Shown: piece after piece, positions 26,416 to 34,808 of the stretch
Numbering within the stretch: the first letter of the stretch is position 1
Layout of the letters: every line of letters starts with the position of its first letter
From: a bacterium
GTDB lineage: Bacteria; SAR324; XYD2-FULL-50-16
Assembly (NCBI GenBank): GCA_018829445.1
Contig: JAHJTV010000025.1
Span: forward strand, 18,587 to 82,586
DNA: 64,000 nucleotides
Direction: 5' to 3'
Position numbers and translations under genes: made by a program
The notes under the pieces: generated by a model
Seen by the model: the letters and a program-made list of their open reading frames with translations, nothing else
The model's database searches: none
Told to the model about the DNA's origin: nothing

Positions 26416-26472
26416 AGAACCTCATAAGTTATTTTCTGCCAAAAAAACGTAGAAAATAACTTATAAGGTTCT
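26416..26472 (+). terminator. Large AT-rich hairpin downstream of nadE
   Basis: 22-bp arms AGAACCTCATAAGTTATTTTCT (26416-26437) and its complement (26451-26472) match with a single mismatch around a 13-nt loop. No T-run follows, so it may be a MITE-like palindrome instead of a terminator. The remaining 26,263-27,132 sequence (about 870 bp) contains no gene that I could support. Confidence 0.5.
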
Positions 26473-27132
26473 AAATACAAAATCTGTTGAGACAAATCAA
26501 AAAAGAAATACCAGAAGAATTTTCCCGATTGTTATATGTCAATGGCACAAGAAAAATCAAATTAGTATTGGTGAATTTACTTGAAGAGCAAACGCTCTCT
26601 ATATAATATTATGTGGAATCGTTTATAGGCAGGTGTTAAAGAGAGCCGTCAATTGAAATTGTCAAAAGACTTTAATAGCAGCAGATTAGATCTGGAAAGC
26701 TTATTTCTTCTGCTCTTTTTATTGACAGGTCTCAGGGGTCGCAAAATCATTGTTCCTCTTAGATTAAACAGTGAATTTGGTACCGGAAACCTTAAACGCT
26801 TACTATTAACGACGATTTATATACCAGAGGTACGTATCGAGTAGATACGAGTGATCATGCCAATGTATTCTACTCGTTGTAAATCAGGTCGAAAAGGGCG
26901 AATTCATAAAGCTTGGACACCCAATGGTGTATGAGTGAAGCCGATGTCAGAGAATATGATGAGGTTTTCAATATGAAATGGGCAAGGGGCATAACAGGCA
27001 TATGCTCTGTCGTTTCCTTTTTTCGTATGATTTTTGGGTCATGCGAGATTGTTTAAAAATACACACTGCATTCTAAACGGAAACTAGGAGGCAGTTCGGG
27101 CGAACTATTTATGTTTTAATACCACGGAGAAA

Positions 27133-28089
27133 ATGATGAGGAAAGATTTGAAGTGGCTTACCATATCAACGATTGGCATATTTTTGGTGATGTTCCTGGC
27201 ATCCACCGGATTTGCCGATACGTCTATTTCTGAAGCAATGCCAGGTGATCATGCATGGTGGTACTGGCCAATAGTGTTGTTTTTTGTAACATTTGTTATG
27301 GGTATATTTGCTGTACTGGGAGGCGTCGGTGGCGGTGTTCTTTACGTTCCCATTATCAGCGGATTTTTCCCATTTCACCTTGACTTTGTCAGGGGAGCAG
27401 GTCTTTTGGTAGCCCTGTCAGGTGCTTTAGCAGCCGGACCAGGGTTGTTAAAATCCAACCTGGCAAGTCTGAGACTGGCCATCCCTGTTGCATTGATCGC
27501 TTCAAGTTGTGCTATCGTGGGAGCCATGATAGGCCTTGCTTTGCCGACAAATATCGTTCAAATTGCTTTGGGGGCAACAATACTGGGGATTTGCGCGTTA
27601 ATGCTGACAGCTAAAAAATCGGAAATCCCGGATGTTCCCAAGGCGGATAACCTTTCAACTGCTTTGAGAATTTATGGTGTCTATCGAGAAGACAGCACCG
27701 GTGAAACAATTAACTGGAAAATCCATCGTACTCCAGTAGGATTGTTTTTGTTTATCGGTATCGGTCTCATGGCCGGAATGTTCGGGTTGGGAGCCGGTTG
27801 GGCCAATGTTCCGGTATTAAACCTGGTAATGGGTGCTCCTCTAAAAATCAGTGTGGCAACCAGTAAATTCCTCCTTTCGATTACTGATACCTCTGCAGCC
27901 TGGGTTTATCTGAATCAGGGATGCGTAATCCCCTTGATGGTTATCCCCTCTCTGGTTGGAATTATGCTCGGTTCCTTCATAGGCGTCAGGGTATTGAAAG
28001 TTGCAAAACCGACATTCATCAGATGGATGGTGATTGCTATTCTGGTTCTAGCAGGTCTGAAAGCCCTATCTAAAGGATTAGGTTTCTAA
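27133..28089 (+). CDS. TSUP-family (TauE/SafE) sulfite/organosulfonate-type exporter
   Basis: Inner-membrane permease of 318 residues. After a hydrophobic N-terminus that resembles a signal (TISTIGIFLVMFLASTGFAD) come about eight transmembrane helices. The two TSUP half-repeat signatures are visible: GGVGGGVLYVPIISGFFPFHLDFVRGAG near residue 60 and GLGAGWANVPVLNLVMGAPLKISVATSK near 215. The family exports or imports sulfite, sulfoacetate, taurine-derived sulfite and similar anions; the substrate here is unknown. Two adjacent ATGs (27133 and 27136) are possible, and GGAG is better spaced for the second. It forms an operon with the small membrane protein 60 bp downstream. Confidence 0.88.
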   Translation: MMRKDLKWLTISTIGIFLVMFLASTGFADTSISEAMPGDHAWWYWPIVLFFVTFVMGIFAVLGGVGGGVLYVPIISGFFPFHLDFVRGAGLLVALSGALAAGPGLLKSNLASLRLAIPVALIASSCAIVGAMIGLALPTNIVQIALGATILGICALMLTAKKSEIPDVPKADNLSTALRIYGVYREDSTGETINWKIHRTPVGLFLFIGIGLMAGMFGLGAGWANVPVLNLVMGAPLKISVATSKFLLSITDTSAAWVYLNQGCVIPLMVIPSLVGIMLGSFIGVRVLKVAKPTFIRWMVIAILVLAGLKALSKGLGF

Positions 28090-28149
28090 AATAAAAAAAT
28101 GTTTGATTCAATACAGATCGAAACCTTGGTTTTATCAGGAGGAAGATAG

Positions 28150-28578
28150 ATGAGTGAAAATAACAATATCACGTTGGAAGCGACCCCGGAACAGGTAATA
28201 TATGCAAGCCTGCTGGGTAAGGGTATGCTGATCGGGTTGGCCATGCTGTTTGCCACCTTCGCAATTTATGTTTTCGGTATTATGGACCCCTACATACCGG
28301 TGGAGGAGTTATCCAATTATTGGGGAATGGGCGTTCAGGAGTATCTTCAGACAACCAATATTCCTGCAGGTTGGGGATGGGTAAATATGCTTCAATATGG
28401 CGATTTCCTCAATTTTCTAGGTGTCGCTGTTTTGTCGGGAATCACAATTCTGTGCTACCTGGCAATCATCCCAACTTTGTTGAAAAACAACGATAAAGTA
28501 TACGCGTTAATTGCGATTCTGGAAGTTATTGTTCTATCATTGGCTGCCAGTGGAATTCTCTCTGTGGGAGGTCACTAA
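28150..28578 (+). CDS. Small three-TM membrane protein paired with the TSUP transporter (DUF1634-like)
   Basis: 142 residues with three hydrophobic segments (about 23-45, 88-110 and 116-138), GKGMLIGLAMLFATFAIYVFGIM and YALIAILEVIVLSLAASGIL among them. The size, topology and position next to a TauE/SafE gene are as described for DUF1634 proteins, but the sequence match is by eye and weak. AGGAGG lies 8 bp before the ATG. It could be an accessory subunit of the transporter. A strong hairpin terminator follows 7 bp after the stop. Confidence 0.65.
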   Translation: MSENNNITLEATPEQVIYASLLGKGMLIGLAMLFATFAIYVFGIMDPYIPVEELSNYWGMGVQEYLQTTNIPAGWGWVNMLQYGDFLNFLGVAVLSGITILCYLAIIPTLLKNNDKVYALIAILEVIVLSLAASGILSVGGH

Positions 28579-28580
28579 CA

Positions 28581-28612
28581 CAAAAAAATCCGGGTAGTTG
28601 ATACCCGGATTT
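28581..28612. terminator. Bidirectional intrinsic terminator
   Basis: Perfect 11-bp stem AAATCCGGGTA / TACCCGGATTT with loop GTTGA (28586-28612). The adjacent A-run (28582-28588) becomes a U-tract for the minus-strand ZraP-like transcript, so it terminates that gene best and may also end the TSUP operon. Confidence 0.85.
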
Positions 28613-28658
28613 CTCACCATTGGATTTCTTCTGTTAATTGGTGCCTAAATTGTCACTG

Positions 28659-29150
28659 TTAATTTTGCTGCCCATAGCCACAGAAACCACGACCTTTACC
28701 ATAACCCCTACCTTGACCCCTCATTCCTGATCTGGGGCCGAAAGGACCGTCTTCCATCCGCTTGAGCATAACATCAGCCTGATCCTGCGTTATTTTCCCA
28801 TCTGCGACAGCCTGTTTAACAACGTTGCTTGTCTTGTCATGCATTTTTGACTGAAAGTCGGAATAGTCCACTTTATAGTCATCAAGAACTGCCCACATGG
28901 GTTTATATTGGATCTTTGCCCTGATATCCTCTTTGGATTGCCCCGCCAATTCCGCCAAGACTTCAATACGGGCTTCAAACATTTCAGATCTGAGTACTCT
29001 TCCCGGTCCGGGATTGAACTGTTGCTGTTGTGCATAACGTGGTGTTCTATTAGCATTTCCACCGCCCCAACCTTGAGCGAACACTGCACTGACTGAGATC
29101 AAACTAATACTGATCAAGGCTGCCGTTACTATTTTTTTAAACCGTTTCAT
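28659..29150 (-). CDS. ZraP/Spy-like periplasmic protein
   Basis: 163 residues. An export signal ends after SVSAVFAQ (about residue 26). The mature protein is helical, rich in Gln, Gly and Arg (GWGGGNANRTPRYAQQQQ), with FEARIEVLAELAGQSKEDIRAKIQYKPMWAVLDDY and AVADGKITQDQADVMLKRMEDGP in the middle, and a Gly/Arg tail RGYGKGRGFCGYGQQN. The 'ADGKIT-QAD' segment is also seen in DUF2680-type proteins. A GGAGG site favours ATG 29150. It is divergent from a ZraS-like kinase and ZraR-like regulator, and a consensus sigma-54 promoter precedes it, the same layout as zraP-zraSR. Metal binding is not shown: His is nearly absent, so zinc buffering is doubtful. Confidence 0.72.
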   Translation of the reverse strand: MKRFKKIVTAALISISLISVSAVFAQGWGGGNANRTPRYAQQQQFNPGPGRVLRSEMFEARIEVLAELAGQSKEDIRAKIQYKPMWAVLDDYKVDYSDFQSKMHDKTSNVVKQAVADGKITQDQADVMLKRMEDGPFGPRSGMRGQGRGYGKGRGFCGYGQQN

Positions 29151-29230
29151 AGTATCCTCCAAATATCCTGTTTTTACTTATCCTGCTTGAACCGATTACA
29201 GATTCATGAATTGAACTTGATATTCTCTAT

Positions 29231-29247
29231 CGCATGCAATGTGCCAA
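29231..29247 (-). promoter_or_regulatory. Sigma-54 (-24/-12) promoter of the ZraP-like gene
   Basis: The minus strand reads TTGGCACATTGCATGCG; GG and GC are exactly 10 bp apart. The transcript start would be near 29220, 70 nt before the start codon. Confidence 0.75.
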
Positions 29248-29366
29248 AACATGTTTTAGAAAAACAGAACTCAACGTAAATTAATGTTTTTATTTGCATA
29301 TTTTTTTATTTCAAGGATTCCAGGCATCCAAAAATAAGAAAATTCTTGATCCGCAGATTTAAAAAA

Positions 29367-29415
29367 TGGATACTTAGTATCCACGGGAGGCGGATAATAA
29401 AGTGCCAGTGGATAC
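29367..29415. promoter_or_regulatory. Palindromic candidate binding site of the ZraR-like activator
   Basis: Palindrome TGGATACTTAGTATCCA (29367-29383) has 8-bp arms around one base and lies 120 bp upstream of the sigma-54 promoter. A half-site TGGATAC follows at 29409-29415. It sits between the divergent ZraP-like gene and the kinase gene. The rest of this intergenic region, to 29,656, contains only small stems near 29575-29610. Confidence 0.55.
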
Positions 29416-29656
29416 AAATTAGCCATTTCAAATGGAATATAATCCCTTTACCGAATTCTTTGCAACCCGGACAAACGCTGAAATCACTCCTATCTCCGGG
29501 GACTACGAATCGATAGCTGAGTCTTAATACAAGTCAGAAACATGGGTACAAGGTTTGCAGATAATAAAAGGGATGGCAGTGAAACCTGCCGCTGATCCAA
29601 TCCGGATCAACCAAAAAGATATGTGAGTAAACCATTTTTATTCAAAAAAAACCTAA

Positions 29657-31426
29657 ATGAACACATCAATTTCCAGGCGGTTATCCATTCCTCCTTACAT
29701 CATAATCGGGGCTCTTCTTATTCTTCTGCCCATCTTTATATTTGTGACCCTGCAGAATATTAAAAGACAGCAAGCCAATACAACCTTTTTGCTCCTGGAA
29801 AAAGGAGCCGCCCTTATCAGGTCATTTGAAGCAGGAACACGGGCGGGGATGAGGGGACGTCTCTGGGGAAATCGCAAACTTCAGCAATTGTTGGAAGAAA
29901 CCGCCCAACAACCGGATATCGCTTACCTGATTGTGGCAGATGATGAGGGAACTATTCTGGCACATAGTGATATTACTCAATTGGGGAAAAAACATGGTGC
30001 CGGATTGGATATGAAAAAAGTTGCCATTTCTCCCGATTTGCTCTGGAGAGTGGTGAATCTTGGTGACAATAAACGGATCTTTGAGGTTTTCAGACAGTTT
30101 ATTCCAACGGGAGTTCCCGGGAATCCTGCGATGCAAGGTAGAATGTTGCGTCAGCAGGGAAGGGCTGTCCATAATGGCCCCAGGAATATAGGGGAGGGAG
30201 CTCAGGTCATTTTTATAGCTCTGGATATGAGTTCTCTGGATGAAGCAACAAACGCAACGATCAACAACTCAATCCTTACGGGGATACTCCTTTTTCTGGC
30301 TGGTTCAGCAGGTATTGTCTTGTTATTTCTTTACCAGAATTATCGCAGCACCCGAACCTCGCTTTCCAGAATCAAAGCTTTTTCCGACAACCTGGTTAAT
30401 AATATGCCCATTGGCTTATTGGCCCTGGATACGGATAAAAACATCACAGCTGCAAATATTGGAGCTGAAGAGATATTGGGTCTTTCACAAAAGGAGATGA
30501 TGGGAAAACCTGTTTCGGGGGTACTGCCCGGAAATCTTTTAGGATTATTGAACAGAATTGAATTGGCTGGAAAAGTGATAGGAGAAGAATTACCCTGTAC
30601 AATCAAGCCGGGTAGAATTACTCCCCTGGAGATCAGTCTTTCAATAATCAAAGATGAACAGGAGAGATCTATCGGGTATGCCTTTCTATTCAAGGACCTC
30701 TCAGAAATACATGAACTGAGAAAAGAAGTGGCTCGAAGCCAAAGATTGGCGTCTATTGGGAGGCTGGCTGCCGGCGTTGCTCATGAGATCCGCAATCCGC
30801 TCAGCTCCATCAAAGGTTTTGCCACCTACTTCAGAGAACGATACAAAACGGTTCAAAAGGATCAACAGATAGCCAATATAATGATCAGCGAAGTGGAAAG
30901 GCTGGACAGGGTGGTAGGACAATTACTGGAGTTGGCAAGACCGGTCAAAATAGTGGTACAGGAAACCAATCTTGCGGACTTTCTTCAAAACTCCGCCCGT
31001 TTGATAGAGCAGAAAATTGCAGAAAAAAATATCTCCGTACAGTTCCATCTTCCAGATGAACCCTGCAATTTCGGAATCGATCGAGACAAACTGAATCAGG
31101 TTTTATTAAACCTCTACCTGAATGCAATCGATGCCATGGAACCGGAAGGTACACTTGAGCTGGGATTAAACTGTCATCCGACTGAAAGAAAAGCAACCAT
31201 AACAGTTGCCGATTCCGGGCACGGAATTCCGGAACATCATCTCACGAAGATTTTCGATCCCTATTTTACCACTAAATCCACGGGAACCGGCCTCGGACTG
31301 GCCATTGTTCATAACATTCTGGAAGCCCACCAGGGAACAATCAGAGCAGAAAACAGATCTCAGAACGGGGTTGTTTTTACCATAACCATTCCCGACTTAA
31401 CAAAGGAAACAACAGATGCAACCTAA
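29657..31426 (+). CDS. Membrane sensor histidine kinase (ZraS/HydH-like)
   Basis: 589 residues. TM1 (about 13-32) and TM2 (about 203-222) enclose a periplasmic sensor of about 165 residues with DIAYLIVADDEGTILAHSD, a CACHE/PAS-like pattern. A PAS domain (about 240-345), HisKA with phosphoacceptor His in AAGVAHEIRNPLSSIKGFA (about 375) and HATPase_c (NQVLLNLYLNAIDAM, DSGHGIPEHH, GTGLGLAI) follow. The 3' end overlaps the response-regulator start by 11 bp. Divergence from a ZraP-like gene with a sigma-54 promoter supports a role in sensing envelope or metal stress, by analogy with ZraS. Confidence 0.92.
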   Translation: MNTSISRRLSIPPYIIIGALLILLPIFIFVTLQNIKRQQANTTFLLLEKGAALIRSFEAGTRAGMRGRLWGNRKLQQLLEETAQQPDIAYLIVADDEGTILAHSDITQLGKKHGAGLDMKKVAISPDLLWRVVNLGDNKRIFEVFRQFIPTGVPGNPAMQGRMLRQQGRAVHNGPRNIGEGAQVIFIALDMSSLDEATNATINNSILTGILLFLAGSAGIVLLFLYQNYRSTRTSLSRIKAFSDNLVNNMPIGLLALDTDKNITAANIGAEEILGLSQKEMMGKPVSGVLPGNLLGLLNRIELAGKVIGEELPCTIKPGRITPLEISLSIIKDEQERSIGYAFLFKDLSEIHELRKEVARSQRLASIGRLAAGVAHEIRNPLSSIKGFATYFRERYKTVQKDQQIANIMISEVERLDRVVGQLLELARPVKIVVQETNLADFLQNSARLIEQKIAEKNISVQFHLPDEPCNFGIDRDKLNQVLLNLYLNAIDAMEPEGTLELGLNCHPTERKATITVADSGHGIPEHHLTKIFDPYFTTKSTGTGLGLAIVHNILEAHQGTIRAENRSQNGVVFTITIPDLTKETTDAT

Positions 31427-32789
31427 CATATCCATATTAGTCGTTGACGATGATCCCGGGCACCGAACCATGCTGGTTACCCTCCTGGAGGATTGGGGGT
31501 ATGAAATATTTGAGGCGGATGATGGCTCCACTGCCATAGAAAAGGTAAAAGCCAGGGCTTACGATTTGATACTGATGGACAACCGGATGTTAAAACTGAC
31601 AGGTCTTGAAGCCCTGGAAGAGATAAAAAAAATCAATGCAGCCATCCCTGTTATCATCATGACAGCTTACTCCTCCATTGAAATTGCCGTGGAAGCGATT
31701 AAAAAAGGAGCATACGATTATCTGACCAAACCCTTGGATTTTGATAAACTTAAGCTGATAATGCAACGGGCGGTTGAACATGTGCAGCTGAAAGAGGAAA
31801 ATCGTTTGCTCAAGGAAAATCTGGGAAGACAGTTTGATGATCGCAATATCATCGGCAACAGTCCGATCATGAGAAATCTACTGGAGACGGTAGCTCAAGT
31901 TGCCCCCTCTGAAGCAACTGTCTTGATCAACGGAGATTCCGGCACCGGAAAAGAGCAGATAGCAGGAGCTATTCATTACAACAGCCCAAGAAGGGACAAA
32001 GCTTTTATCAAAGTGAATTGTGCTGCCATCGCGGAAACGCTTTTGGATTCCGAACTATTTGGTCATGAAAAGGGGGCTTTTACCAGTGCTGATCGTCGTA
32101 AAGATGGAAAATTCATTCAGGCAAGTGGCGGCAGTCTGTTTCTGGACGAAATCGGGGAGATGCCCTTATCCATGCAGGCGAAGCTGCTCAGAGTTTTACA
32201 GGAAAAAGAACTCACACGGGTGGGCGGAGAACAGGTGATCAAGGTGGATGTCAGGGTAATAACGGCAACCAATCGAAACCTGTCCGCCATGGTGCAGGCA
32301 GGTGAATTCAGGGAAGATCTGTTTTACCGTCTGAATGTTGTCATGCTGAATGTCCCCCTGCTGAAAGAAAGAAGAGAGGATATTCCCCTGCTGGCTCAAC
32401 ATTTCCTTAAAATCTTCTCGGAGAAGAACCGAAAGCCGGTGAAGGGCTTCACACCCGGCGCTATGGAATACCTGATGAGCCACAACTGGCCTGGTAATGT
32501 CAGGGAGTTGATGAACACCATCGAAAGAGGAATCGTTCTTTGCCGCAATGAATTATTGGATGAAAGTGATTTTACCCTCCCGGGAAAAAACATGGATTTT
32601 GATTCCACTCCGATTCATCCGCATGGGAGCCAAGATGGAGCAATTATTCCATTGGAAGAGGTGGAGAAATCAGCGATTCTGATTGCGTTGGATGCCAACG
32701 AAGGAAATAAAAGTGAAACTGCAAGGAAACTGGGAATTACAAGGAGAACACTTCATCAGAAACTGAAAAAATACGGCGTCATGCCTTGA
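31416..32789 (+). CDS. NtrC-family sigma-54-dependent response regulator (ZraR/AtoC-like)
   Basis: 457 residues in three parts. The REC domain (about 1-120) has Asp at ILMDNRMLKLTG and Lys at LTKPLD. The AAA+ sigma-54 activation domain (about 135-380) has Walker A GDSGTGKE, the sigma-54 loop GAFTSA in place of the usual GAFTGA, and Walker B GGSLFLDEIGEM. A Fis-type HTH closes the protein (KSETARKLGITRRTLHQKLKKYG). It is co-transcribed with the upstream kinase. Targets are probably the divergent ZraP-like gene and possibly the other sigma-54 genes in this window. Confidence 0.95.
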   Translation: MQPNISILVVDDDPGHRTMLVTLLEDWGYEIFEADDGSTAIEKVKARAYDLILMDNRMLKLTGLEALEEIKKINAAIPVIIMTAYSSIEIAVEAIKKGAYDYLTKPLDFDKLKLIMQRAVEHVQLKEENRLLKENLGRQFDDRNIIGNSPIMRNLLETVAQVAPSEATVLINGDSGTGKEQIAGAIHYNSPRRDKAFIKVNCAAIAETLLDSELFGHEKGAFTSADRRKDGKFIQASGGSLFLDEIGEMPLSMQAKLLRVLQEKELTRVGGEQVIKVDVRVITATNRNLSAMVQAGEFREDLFYRLNVVMLNVPLLKERREDIPLLAQHFLKIFSEKNRKPVKGFTPGAMEYLMSHNWPGNVRELMNTIERGIVLCRNELLDESDFTLPGKNMDFDSTPIHPHGSQDGAIIPLEEVEKSAILIALDANEGNKSETARKLGITRRTLHQKLKKYGVMP

Positions 32790-32937
32790 GATTGCCGTGT
32801 TGACTGCAAATTGATGTCGGCAAAGAAGAAAACAAATGAAACGCTTGCCGACCGGTTGTAGAACAGATAACACTAAACCATTATGGTTAAAAACAATCTT
32901 CACTTTTTTTGCTAATTTTTCTTTATTGAAGTGTGAT

Positions 32938-33585
32938 ATGACGGATGAGACAAAAATTCTGGTAATTCGCCATGGAGAGACACAATGGAATATTGAAGGC
33001 CGATGGCAAGGTCACTTGGACAGCCCTTTGACAGAAAACGGGAATCGACAAGCCCAGGCTGTTGCAAACAGCCTGGTTGAACTTAAGTTTGAAACCTTAT
33101 ACAGCAGCGATCTGGGCAGGGCTCTCGAAACTGCGGTATATATCTCCAAAGCAACAGGCAAAACAATAATCGAGGACAAAAGAATACGTGAAAGAGGTCT
33201 GGGAATTTTCGAAGGACTCACCACCACAGAAATGAAAAAAAAGTACCCACAGGAGTTCGAGGCTTTCATGAATTTTGAAAAAACTGATCCTGATTTTGCT
33301 GTGGAAGGCGCTGAGAGTATTCGACAACGTTTTGATCGCAATGTGTCTTTTTTCAATGATATTGCAGGGCAGCATCCGGGGAAAACAGTTGTGGTGGTTT
33401 GCCACGGGGGAGTTGTCGACAGCCTGTTCAGATACGTGATTGGCATTCCCCTTATTATCCCCAGAAATTACAAAATCTGGAATTCGGGTAAAAGCCTGTT
33501 TTCCTGTTTCAATGGGAAGTGGCAGCTTCAAACATTCGGAGATATCAGCCACCTCAGCCATTTAAAAACACTTGATGATGTTTAA
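32938..33585 (+). CDS. Histidine phosphatase (phosphoglycerate mutase-like, PhoE/CobC type)
   Basis: 215 residues. The histidine-phosphatase signature ILVIRHGETQWNIEGRWQGHLDSPLTENG is near the N-terminus, with the catalytic His in RHG and the acid SSDLGRALETA later, and the second His in VVVCHGGVV. It is a member of the wide branch-1 family, which includes alpha-ribazole phosphatase, so the substrate cannot be named. ATG 32938 starts just before the domain and is chosen over ATG 32836, which would add 34 atypical residues. It stands about 150 bp after the ZraR-like gene; no coupling is evident. Confidence 0.86.
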   Translation: MTDETKILVIRHGETQWNIEGRWQGHLDSPLTENGNRQAQAVANSLVELKFETLYSSDLGRALETAVYISKATGKTIIEDKRIRERGLGIFEGLTTTEMKKKYPQEFEAFMNFEKTDPDFAVEGAESIRQRFDRNVSFFNDIAGQHPGKTVVVVCHGGVVDSLFRYVIGIPLIIPRNYKIWNSGKSLFSCFNGKWQLQTFGDISHLSHLKTLDDV

Positions 33586-34042
33586 GGTGTAATGGTGGGA
33601 TAACCTTCCAAAAACCTATTATTTGGATGAGGCAGCAGAAGGAGAGGGTTGAGATGAGCAACAGTCATCTCGATCTCACGCGGTTTATGCCAGCTTGGCA
33701 ACATCAACAATCCTTTCTACGGGTAACCTACCCGAACTTCTTGAGTTTCAGGGCAATTTCCGCTTTCTGGTCGGAGGGCAATCCGAAAAAAATCCGCAAC
33801 TGCTGAGTAAAAGGATTCCAGTCAGGATTAGCAGGAGACGTTTGGCATATTTTATTTTAAACCCCATAACAGTTCACTTTTTAGTACTGGTTAAGAAAAC
33901 AACCCAAAATTCATCCATTTTCAGGTTCTACCAATCAAGCTAAAATCAGTAATGCATTCTGCATTCCAATACTTTTTCATCTCCAAAATACCCTCTTCCC
34001 TCTCAGTATTAAGGATCATTCCAAACGATTACGGGTACTATC

Positions 34043-34807
34043 TTACTGATGACTGAACAGGCGATCAACGCACTGCCTGACAGCTTTCATAGATTGAGTT
34101 TCCCCCATCTCCAACAGACTTTTCCCTTCGATATCAAACTGCCTCAACAGATCATCTTCGGAGAGCCAACCGAATAGATCCAGGTTTATTTTTGAGGTTA
34201 AAAGGCTCAACTCCTCCTGTTTGACCCGGTTGAAAAAAATCCCTTTTGCTTCGTGTTTAATCGACTTATCTGCCACCGCTGCGATGGTGTGAGCCACATT
34301 GATCCCTTTTTGAGACCCATCGGATACCAGCAGAAGATGCGTAACCGATTCCATTACCCGGCGATTAACCTGCTCTATGCCAGCTTCGCCATCGATAACA
34401 ACAAAATCGAAATTCCGGGAGAGAGATGCTATTAAATCCCGCAAAATCGCGTTAACCTGACAATAGCATCCCTCTTTTTCCGGCCTGCCAATGGCTAAAA
34501 ACGCCAGATTTTCCCGTTCCTCTATCGCCTCCAGCAAGTCATAATCCAGTTGTTTTGTTATCTGAGAAGAGTCGCCTGCAGTTCTTTTTTTCAAGCGGTC
34601 AATCAGTTCATTGCGAATATTGTCGACCGAATTCCCGATTTTAAAACCAAGCGAGGTGGCCAGGCCGATGGCCGGATCTGCATCAATGGCCAATATCCTG
34701 TTGGATCTGTTTTCCATCAGAACTCTTGTTATCAAGGCTGACAGGGAGGTTTTTCCAACTCCACCTTTACCGCATAGAGCTACTATCTTTGGTTGTTTAT
34801 CAATCAT
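34043..34807 (-). CDS. CooC-type nickel/metal-cluster maturation ATPase
   Basis: MinD/CooC-family P-loop ATPase of 254 residues. The deviant Walker A CGKGGVGKT (about 12-20) and GEAGIEQVNRRVM lie as expected, and IGRPEKEGCYCQVN contains the CxC metal-binding motif (Cys114, Cys116) that CooC uses to bind metal between two subunits. CooC inserts nickel into CO dehydrogenase; AcsF does the same for acetyl-CoA synthase. No CODH genes lie here, but the next gene upstream encodes an acetyl-CoA-synthase-like fragment, so the client is probably that protein or a reductase component. It is the last gene of the nine-gene cluster, with 1 bp between it and its neighbour. Confidence 0.85.
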   Translation of the reverse strand: MIDKQPKIVALCGKGGVGKTSLSALITRVLMENRSNRILAIDADPAIGLATSLGFKIGNSVDNIRNELIDRLKKRTAGDSSQITKQLDYDLLEAIEERENLAFLAIGRPEKEGCYCQVNAILRDLIASLSRNFDFVVIDGEAGIEQVNRRVMESVTHLLLVSDGSQKGINVAHTIAAVADKSIKHEAKGIFFNRVKQEELSLLTSKINLDLFGWLSEDDLLRQFDIEGKSLLEMGETQSMKAVRQCVDRLFSHQ

Positions 34808-34808
34808 T

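Noticed and set aside
26653..26844. Open plus-strand frame with TTG start in the nadE-TSUP gap.
   Set aside because: No ribosome-binding site, no recognisable domain, AT-rich surroundings and unlike composition; it looks like random open frame.
28659..29150. Naming the periplasmic protein ZraP.
   Set aside because: The layout fits, but the His-rich zinc site is absent and the similarity to DUF2680-type proteins is as good; only 'ZraP/Spy-like' is supported.
29560..29620. Small stems GGCAG/CTGCC and TGATCC/GGATCA before the ZraS-like gene, considered as a c-di-GMP or other riboswitch.
   Set aside because: No known riboswitch core motif is present; the stems are short and may be chance.
33730..33850. 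Cobalamin-riboswitch-like words (ATCCGCAACTG and AGCAGGAGACG) in the gap after the histidine phosphatase gene.
   Set aside because: The order and spacing of the conserved boxes do not match a B12 riboswitch, the GGGAA/GGUG part is missing, and no plus-strand gene follows.
33695..33943. Short plus-strand frame between the histidine phosphatase gene and the dehydratase cluster.
   Set aside because: No ribosome-binding site, low-complexity C-terminus and no recognisable motif.
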